NCBI GenBank assembly: GCA_030681235.1
Contig: JAUXWY010000342.1
Coordinates: 1-42,761 of the forward strand
Source of the DNA: Pirellulaceae bacterium
Lineage (GTDB): Bacteria; Planctomycetota; Planctomycetia; Pirellulales; Pirellulaceae
Length of the DNA: 42,761 nt
Direction: 5' to 3'
The notes under the pieces are model-generated. The model did no database searches, was not told the origin of the DNA, and saw only the letters and a program-made list of their open reading frames with translations. Each line of letters opens with the position of its first letter. Positions within the stretch are counted from its first letter, which is position 1. Positions 24,461 through 33,503 of the stretch are shown in pieces. Position numbers and translations under genes: made by a program.

Positions 24461-24736
24461 CTACCGCGTCTGGTCTCGATCATTGACGTTGAATTGTGCG
24501 GACTTGACGGAAACCGAGCCATTGATGGGGGATGAAACATGTTGGACAACGGACTCGGAGCGTGGCAACTCCGGCAGATCCTGGCGTGGCAACAGGCGAT
24601 CGATGGAAAAGGCAAAGATGGACCACCCCATAATGCCGCAGGCCAACATTTGAGCCAGCACGACGCGGTTCACGTCCAATGACGTGGTCGCCGCTGATGG
24701 AACGAAGTGTTTTTGGGATGGGGAGGTGATTGGCAT
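24461..24736 (-). CDS. Small membrane protein of unknown function
   Basis: A 91-residue protein starting at ATG 24736 with a strong GGAGGA ribosome site eight bases upstream. One membrane segment lies near 25-46 (VVLAQMLACGIMGWSIFAFS), followed by RLLPRQDLPELPRSE and a polar tail. No family is recognised. It lies 72 bases upstream of the GT2 gene in the same direction and may be cotranscribed. The good ribosome site and segment make it more likely real than the overlapping frames. Confidence 0.65.
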   Translation of the reverse strand: MPITSPSQKHFVPSAATTSLDVNRVVLAQMLACGIMGWSIFAFSIDRLLPRQDLPELPRSESVVQHVSSPINGSVSVKSAQFNVNDRDQTR

Positions 24737-24917
24737 GGCACTTTCCTCCGAGATCGGAGCGTTGAACAGTGACGACGCGGAAGTTTAAAACACGCTTGAG
24801 CAGAACAGGCACAGAATTGTGGAATCGTGGTCGAGCCAAGGCCTCGCGTGACGGATCTTGCCGAATTTTCCGGTTATCGGATGGCTTGCTGGGAATTGGT
24901 AGCTGACAAAGTGTGGT

Positions 24918-24951
24918 TTAGAATCAGGAGCGGGGTACCGAGCGATTCTAA
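24918..24951. promoter_or_regulatory. Inverted repeat upstream of the ATPase gene
   Basis: TTAGAATC (24918-24925) and GATTCTAA (24944-24951) are perfect reverse complements 18 bases apart. They lie in the 314-base divergent region between the small membrane protein and the MoxR-like gene. It may be an operator; I do not recognise the regulator. The rest of this region shows nothing else. Confidence 0.4.
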
Positions 24952-25050
24952 GGTGTAGCGGCGGAGGTCGGGCACCGGCGATCGTTACAGATGGATCGAT
25001 GGGTGGTGGCACACAAGATCCGCAGGTTGTGAAAGTTGGTTTGGTCTCGC

Positions 25051-26070
25051 ATGTTGAAAAAGGTCGAAATCCAGGGCGTCGAAGTGCAATTGTCCGCCCC
25101 CCATCAGGTGGTTGGCCATTGGATCGGCCAGCAAGAAATCTTGAAGCAAGTTCTCGCGTGTTGGTTGGTCGTTGACCCACGTGATGTACCGTTATCGCCT
25201 CGATTAGTGGGTGCTCCGGGGATTGGCAAAACGGCTTTGGCGATGGCGGCCGCCGAGGTGATTCGAAAACCGATCTACGTGTTCCAGTGCACCAGCGACA
25301 CTCGGCCCGAGGATCTGTTGATCACGCCGGTCCTCAGCCAGAACGGCAAGATCGCCTACCACGCGTCGCCGCTGGTCAGCGCGATGATCGGCGGGGGGGT
25401 GTGCGTGTTGGATGAAGGCAATCGCATGAACGAAAAGTCCTGGGCTTCGTTGGCCCCGCTCTTGGATCATCGGCGATACGTCGAGTCGATTGTGGCCGGG
25501 GTCACGATCCAAGCCAGCCCCGACTTTCGATGTGCCGTGACGATGAATCAGGATGATTCGACTTTCGAGATCCCCGACTATATCCTGAGTCGTTTGCAAC
25601 CCACCTTGCACTTGGGTTATCCCAATCGTGAAGACGAGATGGCTATTTTGAAATATCATTTGCCATTTTGTGAGGCCGAACTGTTGGAGATGACCACCGA
25701 GTTTTTGCAGCGCAGCCATCAATTGAATTTGGACTTTTCGCCTCGCGATGGAATCAACTTGCTGCGGTATGCCCTGAAGCGACTTCAGCAAGATCCCGAC
25801 CATCCTATCAGCCGCGATACGGCGTGGCGTGAAGCCTTGGAAGCATGCTTGGGGCAAGACGCCTCGGACTTGGAGCAGATGGCCGAGCGGCGCAAACGTT
25901 CTTTGGGGGGTGACTCGTTGCCCATGGGACTGGGCGACTTCTTTTTTGACGTTCACGATCCCTTGCATCCCGACCGCGATCAGTTGGCCGACTTTCTAGC
26001 CGCCGATGATCTGCACGAGGATGACGACGACGAAGATGATTCCGACAGTGACTCCAATGTTCCGTTTTGA
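25051..26070 (+). CDS. MoxR-like AAA+ ATPase with acidic tail
   Basis: A 339-residue AAA+ ATPase of the MoxR/AAA_5 group: Walker A GAPGIGKT (54-61), Walker [11 protein letters not shown] (117-126), then [13 protein letters not shown] with the Arg used in ATP hydrolysis. The C-terminus is an acidic tail ([16 protein letters not shown]) like the SSB C-terminal peptide. No VWA or DUF58 partner adjoins it, unlike many MoxR genes. ATG at 25051 is chosen; TTG at 25036 is possible. It may remodel protein complexes, inferred from the family. Confidence 0.88.
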   Translation: MLKKVEIQGVEVQLSAPHQVVGHWIGQQEILKQVLACWLVVDPRDVPLSPRLVGAPGIGKTALAMAAAEVIRKPIYVFQCTSDTRPEDLLITPVLSQNGKIAYHASPLVSAMIGGGVCVLDEGNRMNEKSWASLAPLLDHRRYVESIVAGVTIQASPDFRCAVTMNQDDSTFEIPDYILSRLQPTLHLGYPNREDEMAILKYHLPFCEAELLEMTTEFLQRSHQLNLDFSPRDGINLLRYALKRLQQDPDHPISRDTAWREALEACLGQDASDLEQMAERRKRSLGGDSLPMGLGDFFFDVHDPLHPDRDQLADFLAADDLHEDDDDEDDSDSDSNVPF

Positions 26071-26075
26071 GCCAT

Positions 26076-29027
26076 CTACTGAACCTTGCCGTTGCGGTGA
26101 ATCTTCGTGCCCGTCGGGGGCCGGGTTTTGCAGGTCCTGGCGTACACGCAGACACCAAGTAGTCCGCACCACGTCAGCAGTGTAACCAAGCCTCCCAACC
26201 AAAACCAACTCGGGAAATAAATCAAGCGAATTTGATGCTCGCCCGGCGGCAAGACCAGGCCGGTGAAGATTCGCTGCACGACAAAAGTCGGTTGCCACTC
26301 GGGCGGTCCGTCGCCCGATTGAACGACAGCCCACCAGCCGGGGTCATGCCATTGCCGCCACACGACAACGACCGGTTGCTCGGCTTTTACAACAGCGATT
26401 TTCTCGTGCGTTGTAAACTGCCATCGGACGATTCCGCTCGCGCTGTTTGTGGCAATGTCGGCGGACGCGGGGCTGATGAATGGAATACTTTGATCCAAGA
26501 CAATTCGAGTTGGACTGTCGGAGATCGCCTCGTCTTTGAACCACGCTTCCCGCATGTCGGTGGAGTGTTGAGCAGTTGACGCAGTATTGGGAACCGGTGG
26601 GCGAATTTCCCATTGGTCCGCCAACCAAACGGGAGGCGGCGTTTCGGTCAGCGTGGTCCACTTCAAGGGACGCGGCGAAGAAGTGGTTCCTGCCGGATTC
26701 GCCCAACCCAGCCAATACCGTACACCCAAACTGCGCAGATAACTCCGCCACAAGACTTGTCCGGATTCTTTTGGCAGTGAGCGAACGGTACGGGCCACTT
26801 CATCGCGGAGGACGGTCGGCCCAATCGGATCGAGCGTTTGTTCAACGTTGGCACTGGGAACCCCGTGAGCCAAGTGAAATTGCGGCGCGCCCGTGGCGCG
26901 CATGCTGAAGATGGCTTGCCACGTCAATTTGTCCGTTGGTTGCCACGGCCAATAGTCGCCCCATTTTTCGGACATCTGTTGCCAACGATGCTCGTGCAGC
27001 AATTGAGGCTCGTACCAAAAGCGCTGTTGCCCCAAAGATTGCTCGGCCGCAGGCAAGTCGCGGTACGGACTGTCTTTTGTTTCCCAAATGGTGGTGTCCG
27101 TGAGGACTCGTGCGTCGATGGTCTGCACCAACCAAGCGTTGTTGATCGTCACATCGGCAACTGTGATCGCTACCAAACCCCAGCCCCACCACACCGGCAG
27201 ACGACGTCGCTGAGCAAACAGCCCACCGCACAGCAAGCCACAAACCACCAAGGATTGGATCAAGGACAGATGCATTTCAAGCAGCGCCCGAGGAACATGA
27301 AGCGCTCCCAACCAGGGATCCAAGGGCACTGCCTGAAACGTTCGAAAAAAATGGGCCACAAACCAAGGCGACGAGGTGGCCCCCAATGCCAACAACAACA
27401 CCAGCATCAAGGTTGTTACGCAAAGCAAAGCCCGGCGGCTGACCTTGGTCCAACCCAACAGGACGGGCTTGTGACGCGCTGCCGATAACCAATGCGACAA
27501 CTCCACGGACCCCAACAGCGACCAAGCCAGCGCTGCGATGATCCACAGCTTGGCCGGATAGCGGAATTGATCAAACCCGGGGCAAAGTAAAGTCAACCAC
27601 CAATACACTCCACCCACTTGCGGCCCAACGGAAGGAGTTGCGACGGATCCACCACACGCGGCTTGAATTTCCACCCACAACCAGACGGCGCCATACCAAC
27701 CACAGCTGCCCAATCCAAACGCAACCAACAGCAACCATAACCAAGCGTTCGCCAGCGCGCGATTCTCGCCAGTTTCGCGCGCGAGTTCCGGGTCGGCTTC
27801 TGCGCGAAGGTCGTTTACCAATCGCCAACGTCGGCGGCCGCGACGTCCCAAACGCGCGTACCGCACCATCACCGACCACAGACCCATCGCATGCGAGAAC
27901 ACTAGCACGGCCGTGATCGCGCCCGCGTAGAGCGTTGGGTTCCAGACTCGATCATTCGCGGCTAGATGCCGATCCCAACGAGCGTGAACCGTTCGCCATG
28001 TTCCCATCGCGTTTCCGACCACCAAGGTTGTCCAGTGCCAGGGTGGTTGACTGAATTGTAGGGCCTGATCGGCTTGGCTCTGTGGTTCGGGTGGGCCCAG
28101 CAATCCGGCGGTTGTCTGCGCTGCCCAGTCCGCTGCTCCCGATTGCCACAAGGTCGCGGCCTGATAGATATTCGCGGGCGCCGACCGAATCGCGCGCGTG
28201 CTGGTTTGGGACGTTTCCCACAACGGCCACCATTGGATGCAACTGCCACCTGCAGCCAACAACCCAATCGTCAGGAGCGTTCGACTGCTCTGCCACAAAC
28301 GAACCACTCGGCGCGATCGAACCCTCAACGAAGCGGACCGAGACGTGCGCTGAATGACATGCAGCACGACCAAGCCCGACGCGGTCAACAACCACAACCC
28401 TACGGCTTGTGGTTCTCCGCCGAGGATCATCAGCGACACGGCTGCAGCAGCGATCCACTGCCCCGTCGCTTGACGTTGGACGATCGCTTGCCACAACCCA
28501 CTGGTCGCCCATGGGAGCCAGGTCGCACCGATCAGAAACGGCCAATTGCCGTGCAGTGCCAACATCGGACCACTTAAGGCAAACGTCAAAGCGGCAAGCC
28601 AAGCTGCGATTGGTTCGGCGCCCAAGTCGCGGGCCAAGCGAAAGGTTCCTGCGCCGCACAGCAGCAAATGCAACACGATGACCATCGCGTAACGTTGTCC
28701 AAATTGCCCCGCTGGGATGGTCAGCAGCCAAGTACCGGGATAAAACACCGTCGTCGTGCCTTGCCCGACCCAGTTTACACCCAAGCCTTGCCAGTCGTTC
28801 CACAGGGGTACCGAACCGGCCTGCCATTGCGCGGCGGTCCATTGCAGCGTATTCATGTGCCAATAGGCCGCGTCACGAAAGACCAGAATGTGATTGCCAC
28901 TCAAGACCGGGGCAAACAGCAGCAGGAGGACCAACGCCAGGACCACCGTCCAACATCCCGGAAACGGCGGGCATCGTTGAGCAGCGGAAGGAGGTGTTGC
29001 GGCAGTCGTCTTTGCCTGATCGGTCAC
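26076..29027 (-). CDS. YfhO-like polytopic membrane protein
   Basis: A 983-residue integral membrane protein. The N-terminus has a first membrane segment (VVLALVLLLLFAPVLSG), then PLWNDWQGLG and VFYPGTWLL, as in YfhO-family proteins, followed by many membrane segments to about residue 660. A soluble stretch (about 690-900) leads to WRQWHDPGWWAVV and GEHQIRLIYFPS before the final membrane segment. YfhO proteins are linked to lipoteichoic acid glycosylation in Bacillus, but the role in planctomycetes is not known. GTG at 29027 is the start, eight bases after mcsB, so it is cotranscribed with mcsA and mcsB. Confidence 0.82.
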   Translation of the reverse strand: MTDQAKTTAATPPSAAQRCPPFPGCWTVVLALVLLLLFAPVLSGNHILVFRDAAYWHMNTLQWTAAQWQAGSVPLWNDWQGLGVNWVGQGTTTVFYPGTWLLTIPAGQFGQRYAMVIVLHLLLCGAGTFRLARDLGAEPIAAWLAALTFALSGPMLALHGNWPFLIGATWLPWATSGLWQAIVQRQATGQWIAAAAVSLMILGGEPQAVGLWLLTASGLVVLHVIQRTSRSASLRVRSRRVVRLWQSSRTLLTIGLLAAGGSCIQWWPLWETSQTSTRAIRSAPANIYQAATLWQSGAADWAAQTTAGLLGPPEPQSQADQALQFSQPPWHWTTLVVGNAMGTWRTVHARWDRHLAANDRVWNPTLYAGAITAVLVFSHAMGLWSVMVRYARLGRRGRRRWRLVNDLRAEADPELARETGENRALANAWLWLLLVAFGLGSCGWYGAVWLWVEIQAACGGSVATPSVGPQVGGVYWWLTLLCPGFDQFRYPAKLWIIAALAWSLLGSVELSHWLSAARHKPVLLGWTKVSRRALLCVTTLMLVLLLALGATSSPWFVAHFFRTFQAVPLDPWLGALHVPRALLEMHLSLIQSLVVCGLLCGGLFAQRRRLPVWWGWGLVAITVADVTINNAWLVQTIDARVLTDTTIWETKDSPYRDLPAAEQSLGQQRFWYEPQLLHEHRWQQMSEKWGDYWPWQPTDKLTWQAIFSMRATGAPQFHLAHGVPSANVEQTLDPIGPTVLRDEVARTVRSLPKESGQVLWRSYLRSLGVRYWLGWANPAGTTSSPRPLKWTTLTETPPPVWLADQWEIRPPVPNTASTAQHSTDMREAWFKDEAISDSPTRIVLDQSIPFISPASADIATNSASGIVRWQFTTHEKIAVVKAEQPVVVVWRQWHDPGWWAVVQSGDGPPEWQPTFVVQRIFTGLVLPPGEHQIRLIYFPSWFWLGGLVTLLTWCGLLGVCVYARTCKTRPPTGTKIHRNGKVQ

Positions 29028-29035
29028 GGCAATTC

Positions 29036-30109
29036 TCAGCTCTGAGGAGCGTCACCCGACGGCAGTTCCAATTGCGAATGCAGATAAACCGCCCGAGCCT
29101 TGTTTCGTTGAGTGGTATCCATTTCGCTGCCGCGCATCTTCTGTAGATGAGCCGGTTGCGTGTACACAAACAAGCGATTGATGGTTGGAATGTCGAGATC
29201 GTTGATCAAACCTAGATTGACGCCCAAGCGGACTTTCGACAACAAGTGCATGGTCTCTTCGCTGCTAATTTGACCGGCCTTTTGCAGGGTTCCGAGGGCC
29301 TTGCGGACCTGTCGCTGCAGGTCGTCGCGGCTATCTTGCAACAGAAAATGCCGAGCCTTTCGTTCGTAGCTGATGATCACGGGCACGACATCGCCGACCT
29401 GCTTGATCAATTCGTATTCCGATCGTCCCAAAGTAATTTGGTTGCTGATCTGGTAAAAGTCGCCCATCGCTTGCGACCCTTCGCCATACAAGCCTCGCAC
29501 GGCCAAATTGATCTTCTGCAAACTGCGAAAAACTTTTTCAATTTGTTTGGTCAATACCAGCGCGGGCAGGTGCAGCATGACACTGACTCGCATGCCGGTT
29601 CCCACATTGGTCGGACAAGCTGTCAGGTAACCATATTGCGAATGAAAGGCGTAGCAAACCTTTTCATCAATCGCGTCGTCCAAGGCTTCGATCTGTTGGA
29701 ATGCGCCCTCGAAGTCCAATCCACTTCGCATGACTTGGATTCGCAGATGATCCTCTTCATTGATCATCACGCTGAAGTTCTCGTCGCGATCGACCAACAC
29801 TCCCCGAGCGCCCTGATTTTCGGACAATTCGCGACTGATCAGTTGTCGTTCGACCAAGTATTGTCGATCGACCGCTTTCAAAGTCGCGACATTGAAGTAG
29901 TTGCAAGTACTGGCGACCGGCATTTCACGGAGTCGGCGGCTGACGGTTGCTTCGATATTGGCTCGATCGAACTCGTTGCATCGCATGATGAACGGAAACT
30001 CGGCCACATTGCGGGCTAATCGCACGCGGCTGCTGATCACGATATCGGATTGTGGCCCATTGCCCCGCATCCAGGGCCCCACAGGATTCGGGAAGTGGTC
30101 GACCTTCAT
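29036..30109 (-). CDS. mcsB: Protein-arginine kinase McsB
   Basis: McsB phosphorylates arginines on proteins to mark them for ClpCP degradation. The 357-residue protein has the guanido kinase fold: ISSRVRLARN (26-35), VMINEEDHLRIQ near 113-124, and YLTACPTNVGTGMRVSVM with the catalytic-loop Cys. QRNKARA near the end corresponds to the allosteric RDxxRA motif, somewhat altered. The start ATG overlaps the mcsA stop (ATGA), proving tight coupling. CtsR and ClpC are not nearby. Confidence 0.95.
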   Translation of the reverse strand: MKVDHFPNPVGPWMRGNGPQSDIVISSRVRLARNVAEFPFIMRCNEFDRANIEATVSRRLREMPVASTCNYFNVATLKAVDRQYLVERQLISRELSENQGARGVLVDRDENFSVMINEEDHLRIQVMRSGLDFEGAFQQIEALDDAIDEKVCYAFHSQYGYLTACPTNVGTGMRVSVMLHLPALVLTKQIEKVFRSLQKINLAVRGLYGEGSQAMGDFYQISNQITLGRSEYELIKQVGDVVPVIISYERKARHFLLQDSRDDLQRQVRKALGTLQKAGQISSEETMHLLSKVRLGVNLGLINDLDIPTINRLFVYTQPAHLQKMRGSEMDTTQRNKARAVYLHSQLELPSGDAPQS

Positions 30110-30615
30110 TCGCGGCCCCCGCTTTCCAATTGCCGAATCAAATCGCGGATATGGGTCGCTTGCTCGTAGTCTTCTTTCTCGACCGCTTCATTCATTTGCC
30201 GTCGGAGCTGAATCAGTTGCATCTGGGCTTCGTTGCTGATCGAGCTGTGTTTCGGAGTCTTGCCTTTGTGTTCGGTCACGCCATGAATATTGACAATCAA
30301 GGGTTCCAATTCTTCATGGAAAAAGGTGTAATCGTGGGGACACCCCAAACGTCCTTGCTTGCGAAACTCGAAGAAAGAAATGCCGCAGATTGGGCAGACC
30401 TTTTGATCCAAAGCCGCCAATTGCTCGGCGGTCTGACCGACCTTGAGCTGTTTACTAAGCATGCCCATCAGCGACGATGTCTCAACTTTCTTGGCCTGCT
30501 GGGGCTCCAAATAATCTTTGGCACAGTTCGGACAAAGATGAACCGCAGACACCGTCTCGCCGGTCAAATCCGTAATGTGAAACGCAGCCTGTTTATCGCA
30601 ACGTTGACACTTCAT
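30106..30615 (-). CDS. mcsA: McsA, activator of the arginine kinase
   Basis: McsA binds zinc and activates McsB. The 169-residue protein has CQRC (3-6) and CPNC, then CPIC and a further CPH, giving the zinc sites, and a C-terminal UvrB/UvrC motif (QLIQLRRQMNEAVEKEDYEQATHIRDLI). ATG at 30615 has AGGA eight bases upstream; GTG at 30621 would be the alternative. It heads the mcsA-mcsB-yfhO-like run and is divergent from sdaA. Confidence 0.93.
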   Translation of the reverse strand: MKCQRCDKQAAFHITDLTGETVSAVHLCPNCAKDYLEPQQAKKVETSSLMGMLSKQLKVGQTAEQLAALDQKVCPICGISFFEFRKQGRLGCPHDYTFFHEELEPLIVNIHGVTEHKGKTPKHSSISNEAQMQLIQLRRQMNEAVEKEDYEQATHIRDLIRQLESGGRE

Positions 30616-30731
30616 TCCCACGTTCCTGATTCAGACCCCCACCGGGGCTCGCGTGTCGGGCCTCTGCCAGAATCATAGCTGTTTGCGGTGAAACAACAAT
30701 GCCGCTAGCGGGCTCGAAGGAAACGCGAAAG

Positions 30732-30775
30732 GTTCTCAAGATCGCCCATCGAACCCGGTCGCATCTCTTGAGAAC
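30732..30775. promoter_or_regulatory. 10-bp inverted repeat in the mcsA/sdaA divergent region
   Basis: GTTCTCAAGA (30732-30741) and TCTTGAGAAC (30766-30775) are perfect reverse complements with 24 bases between. They lie 117 bases before the mcsA start and 56 bases before the sdaA start. The position fits a shared operator. It does not match the CtsR heptad repeat, so the regulator is unknown. Confidence 0.45.
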
Positions 30776-30830
30776 ATCGGGCTTCCCGGTTAAGCTCATC
30801 CGCGTGAGGTCCCTCGGTGTGGAGTAGAAC

Positions 30831-32240
30831 TTGACGATCAGCGTTTTTGACCTATACACGATTGGCATTGGCCCCTCGAGTTCCCATAGTGTGGGTCCGA
30901 TGCGAGCGGCGAATCACTTTGCCAAATCGTTGGCCGCTGCGACACCTGATCCAGTCGCGACGGACCAGCGGCGACCGTGGGAACGCGCGTATCGCATCGA
31001 AATCAACTTGTATGGTTCGCTGGCGTTGACCGGAGTCGGGCACGGAACGGACAAAGCCATTTTGATGGGCTTGCTGGGGTTTCAGCCGGAAACGGTCGAA
31101 CCCGACCATGTCGAGGGCCTGTTTGACGGCGTCCGACAATCTGGGCAGCTGGTTCTGTTGAGCGAAAAACCAGTGGCCTTTTCTTATGCCGACGATCTCC
31201 GTTTCCTGCGCAAAATTGCTCTGCCCGAACATCCCAACGGCATGCAATTGACCGCGTTTGATGCGGAGGGAGGCTTGCTCTTGCAAGAGACCTACTTCTC
31301 GATTGGGGGCGGGTTTATCTTGACACGCGCCGAAGCTCTGGCTGGAGGCAGAGGCCGCAGTTCGGAAGGCTTGCCGTACGTGTTCCAGCGCGGCGCTGAT
31401 TTGTTGCGACTCAGCCGCGAACACCAGTTGCCCTTCAGCCAATTGGTGTTGGAGAATGAGAAAGTCTGGTTACCCGAAACCGAAATCCGCGCTCGCTTGC
31501 TAAAGATCTGGGAAGTGATGCAGGGTTGTGTCCAACGCGGCTGCGAACGCGAGGGCGTCTTGCCCGGGGGACTCAAAGTTCGTCGCCGCGCCGCAGCGCT
31601 GTATCGCAGTCTCACGGCTGCCGAGCAACGAGACGCCACCGATCCATTGAACGTGATGGATTGGGTCAACTTGTACGCGTTGGCGGTCAACGAAGAAAAT
31701 GCCGCTGGAGGCCGAGTGGTCACCGCACCTACTAACGGGGCGGCCGGGATTCTGCCCGCTGTACTCCATTATTATATTCGTTTTGTTCCGGGCAGCAACG
31801 AAGACGGTGTGGTCCGCTTTTTACTTACGGCGGCCGCCATCGGCATGCTTTACAAGAAGAACGCGTCCATTTCTGGAGCTGAGGTCGGATGCCAAGGCGA
31901 AGTGGGCGTGGCCTGTTCGATGGCTGCCGGCGGCTTGACCGAAGTCCTAGGAGGAACTCCCGAACAAGTCGAGCAAGCCGCCGAGATTGGCATGGAGCAT
32001 AACCTCGGGCTGACTTGCGATCCGATCGGGGGCTTGGTCCAAGTACCGTGTATCGAACGAAACGCCATGGGGTCCGTCAAAGCGATCAACGCCGCGCGAC
32101 TGGCGCTGCGCGGTGATGGTTCGCATCACGTGTCGCTGGATAAGGTCATTGCGACCATGCGGCGCACGGGCATGGACATGAATCGCAAATACAAAGAGAC
32201 GTCGCAAGGTGGCCTGGCTGTCAATCTGCCGGAATGTTAG
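30831..32240 (+). CDS. sdaA: L-serine dehydratase (ammonia-lyase)
   Basis: SdaA converts L-serine to pyruvate and ammonia using a 4Fe-4S cluster. The 469-residue single-chain form has the N-terminal beta domain ([20 protein letters not shown]) and the C-terminal alpha domain with [36 protein letters not shown] and [16 protein letters not shown], giving the cluster cysteines. It starts with TTG at 30831 six bases after GGAG. The next gene begins at the base after its stop. Confidence 0.95.
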   Translation: MTISVFDLYTIGIGPSSSHSVGPMRAANHFAKSLAAATPDPVATDQRRPWERAYRIEINLYGSLALTGVGHGTDKAILMGLLGFQPETVEPDHVEGLFDGVRQSGQLVLLSEKPVAFSYADDLRFLRKIALPEHPNGMQLTAFDAEGGLLLQETYFSIGGGFILTRAEALAGGRGRSSEGLPYVFQRGADLLRLSREHQLPFSQLVLENEKVWLPETEIRARLLKIWEVMQGCVQRGCEREGVLPGGLKVRRRAAALYRSLTAAEQRDATDPLNVMDWVNLYALAVNEENAAGGRVVTAPTNGAAGILPAVLHYYIRFVPGSNEDGVVRFLLTAAAIGMLYKKNASISGAEVGCQGEVGVACSMAAGGLTEVLGGTPEQVEQAAEIGMEHNLGLTCDPIGGLVQVPCIERNAMGSVKAINAARLALRGDGSHHVSLDKVIATMRRTGMDMNRKYKETSQGGLAVNLPEC

Positions 32241-33503
32241 ATGACGCAAACGAATCGAGATGACATTTCGTTGAACGATCGCCTAGCCCACGTTTCCTGG
32301 CTAGTCGAACGGTATCTTTGTTTGCTGGGCAAGTTGGGCGGCTTGGCCAAACGCGATGCAAAAGCCTGGGTGGCGCAGCGAGGTGGAATGGTCCTGCCAT
32401 TAAGCGATCCGCGTGTGACGGACATCGTCGTCGGGGATGATTCGTTCCCCTTCAATCTCCGCGAATTAGACGACGGCGTCGTCGAGCGGATCGAAAATGG
32501 CGCTGTTCGCTTGTGGGAAGAGACCGAGTTCTGGCAACAATGTGGTCTGCTGGAAGATCCAACACACACCACGCAACTTTATACGCCAGCGATGTTGGCG
32601 GACTTGCTGAAGATACCCGTCCGCACCATTCGTCGTTGGCATCGCTTGGGATTATTGCACCCCATCCGGGAAGTGTATCGACTGCCGTACTTTGACTTTC
32701 AGGAGTTGGCGGCGGCGCGGCGTTTGGCTTCTTGGTTGCAATCGACCTCGCCCGAACAAGTCGAACAACAACTGGTGAAGCTGACGCGAGTCTTACCAGG
32801 GGCCCGCCGTCCGCTATCGCAATTGCCCATCATCGTTCAAGGCAAAGAAGTTCTCCTGAGACAGATGTCAGGGTTGGTCGATCCCAACGGCCAATTGCGA
32901 TTCGATTTCGAACAATGGGGCAACCAAGAAGAATTGCCTGCAGCCCGCATTTTGGCGCTCAGCGATCGCGTCGCAGAAACGGCACCGTTCGCTCGATTGA
33001 CGCCAACGGATTGGTCGGATTTCCGCCCGCGAAGTTCGGAGGAGTGTTTGCAGCAAGCGATCGAATTCGAAGATGCGCAGGACTGGCCGTCGGCACTCAA
33101 TGTCTACCGCTGCATGCAATTGGCGTTTGGCCCGTCCGCCGACGTGTGCTTTCAAATCGGCGAATTGCTGTACCGCACCGGCGAGCTGACCGCCGCCCGC
33201 GAGCGTTATTCGATGGCCGTCGAATTGGACACGGAGTTCTTGGAAGCCCGCGCGAATTTGGGCTGCGTGCTGATGGAGTTGCAGCAATGGGACTTGGCGT
33301 TGGCGGCCTTTGAAGGGGCTCTCGATCTGCACCCGGACTATGTGGATGTGCTGTTTCATGCGGCCGCCGCGTGCGAAAAGTTAGGTCGTTTGGCCGAATC
33401 GCACGACTATTGGGAACGATTCGTGCGGTTGGCGCCGAACAGTCCCTGGGCTCAATACGCTCACGCCAAGCTTTCCAATCCACCCCCAGGATGTCGCCCT
33501 TGA
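32241..33503 (+). CDS. BRCT-MerR-TPR fusion protein
   Basis: A 420-residue protein with three parts. Residues 22-104 look like a BRCT domain: a G.L..L.KRDA start, WVAQRGG, TDIVVGDD, and the final LWEETEFWQQCGL. Residues 113-165 look like a MerR-type helix-turn-helix (LYTPAMLADLLKIPVRTIRR, then WHRLGLLHP). The last 140 residues (about 278-410) are TPR repeats (SALNVYRCMQLAF, ANLGCVLMELQQWDLALAAF). ATG directly follows the sdaA stop and the end overlaps mgtE. It may be a DNA-binding regulator with protein contacts; no target is known. The BRCT call is mine, by pattern. Confidence 0.72.
   Translation: MTQTNRDDISLNDRLAHVSWLVERYLCLLGKLGGLAKRDAKAWVAQRGGMVLPLSDPRVTDIVVGDDSFPFNLRELDDGVVERIENGAVRLWEETEFWQQCGLLEDPTHTTQLYTPAMLADLLKIPVRTIRRWHRLGLLHPIREVYRLPYFDFQELAAARRLASWLQSTSPEQVEQQLVKLTRVLPGARRPLSQLPIIVQGKEVLLRQMSGLVDPNGQLRFDFEQWGNQEELPAARILALSDRVAETAPFARLTPTDWSDFRPRSSEECLQQAIEFEDAQDWPSALNVYRCMQLAFGPSADVCFQIGELLYRTGELTAARERYSMAVELDTEFLEARANLGCVLMELQQWDLALAAFEGALDLHPDYVDVLFHAAAACEKLGRLAESHDYWERFVRLAPNSPWAQYAHAKLSNPPPGCRP

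Noticed and set aside
24480..24839. 119-residue reverse-strand ORF overlapping the small membrane protein
   Set aside because: The 24461-24736 frame has a stronger ribosome site and a membrane segment; this one is a shadow.
27952..28863. 303-residue reverse-strand ORF
   Set aside because: It is the shadow in another frame of the YfhO-like gene, with Arg-rich composition.
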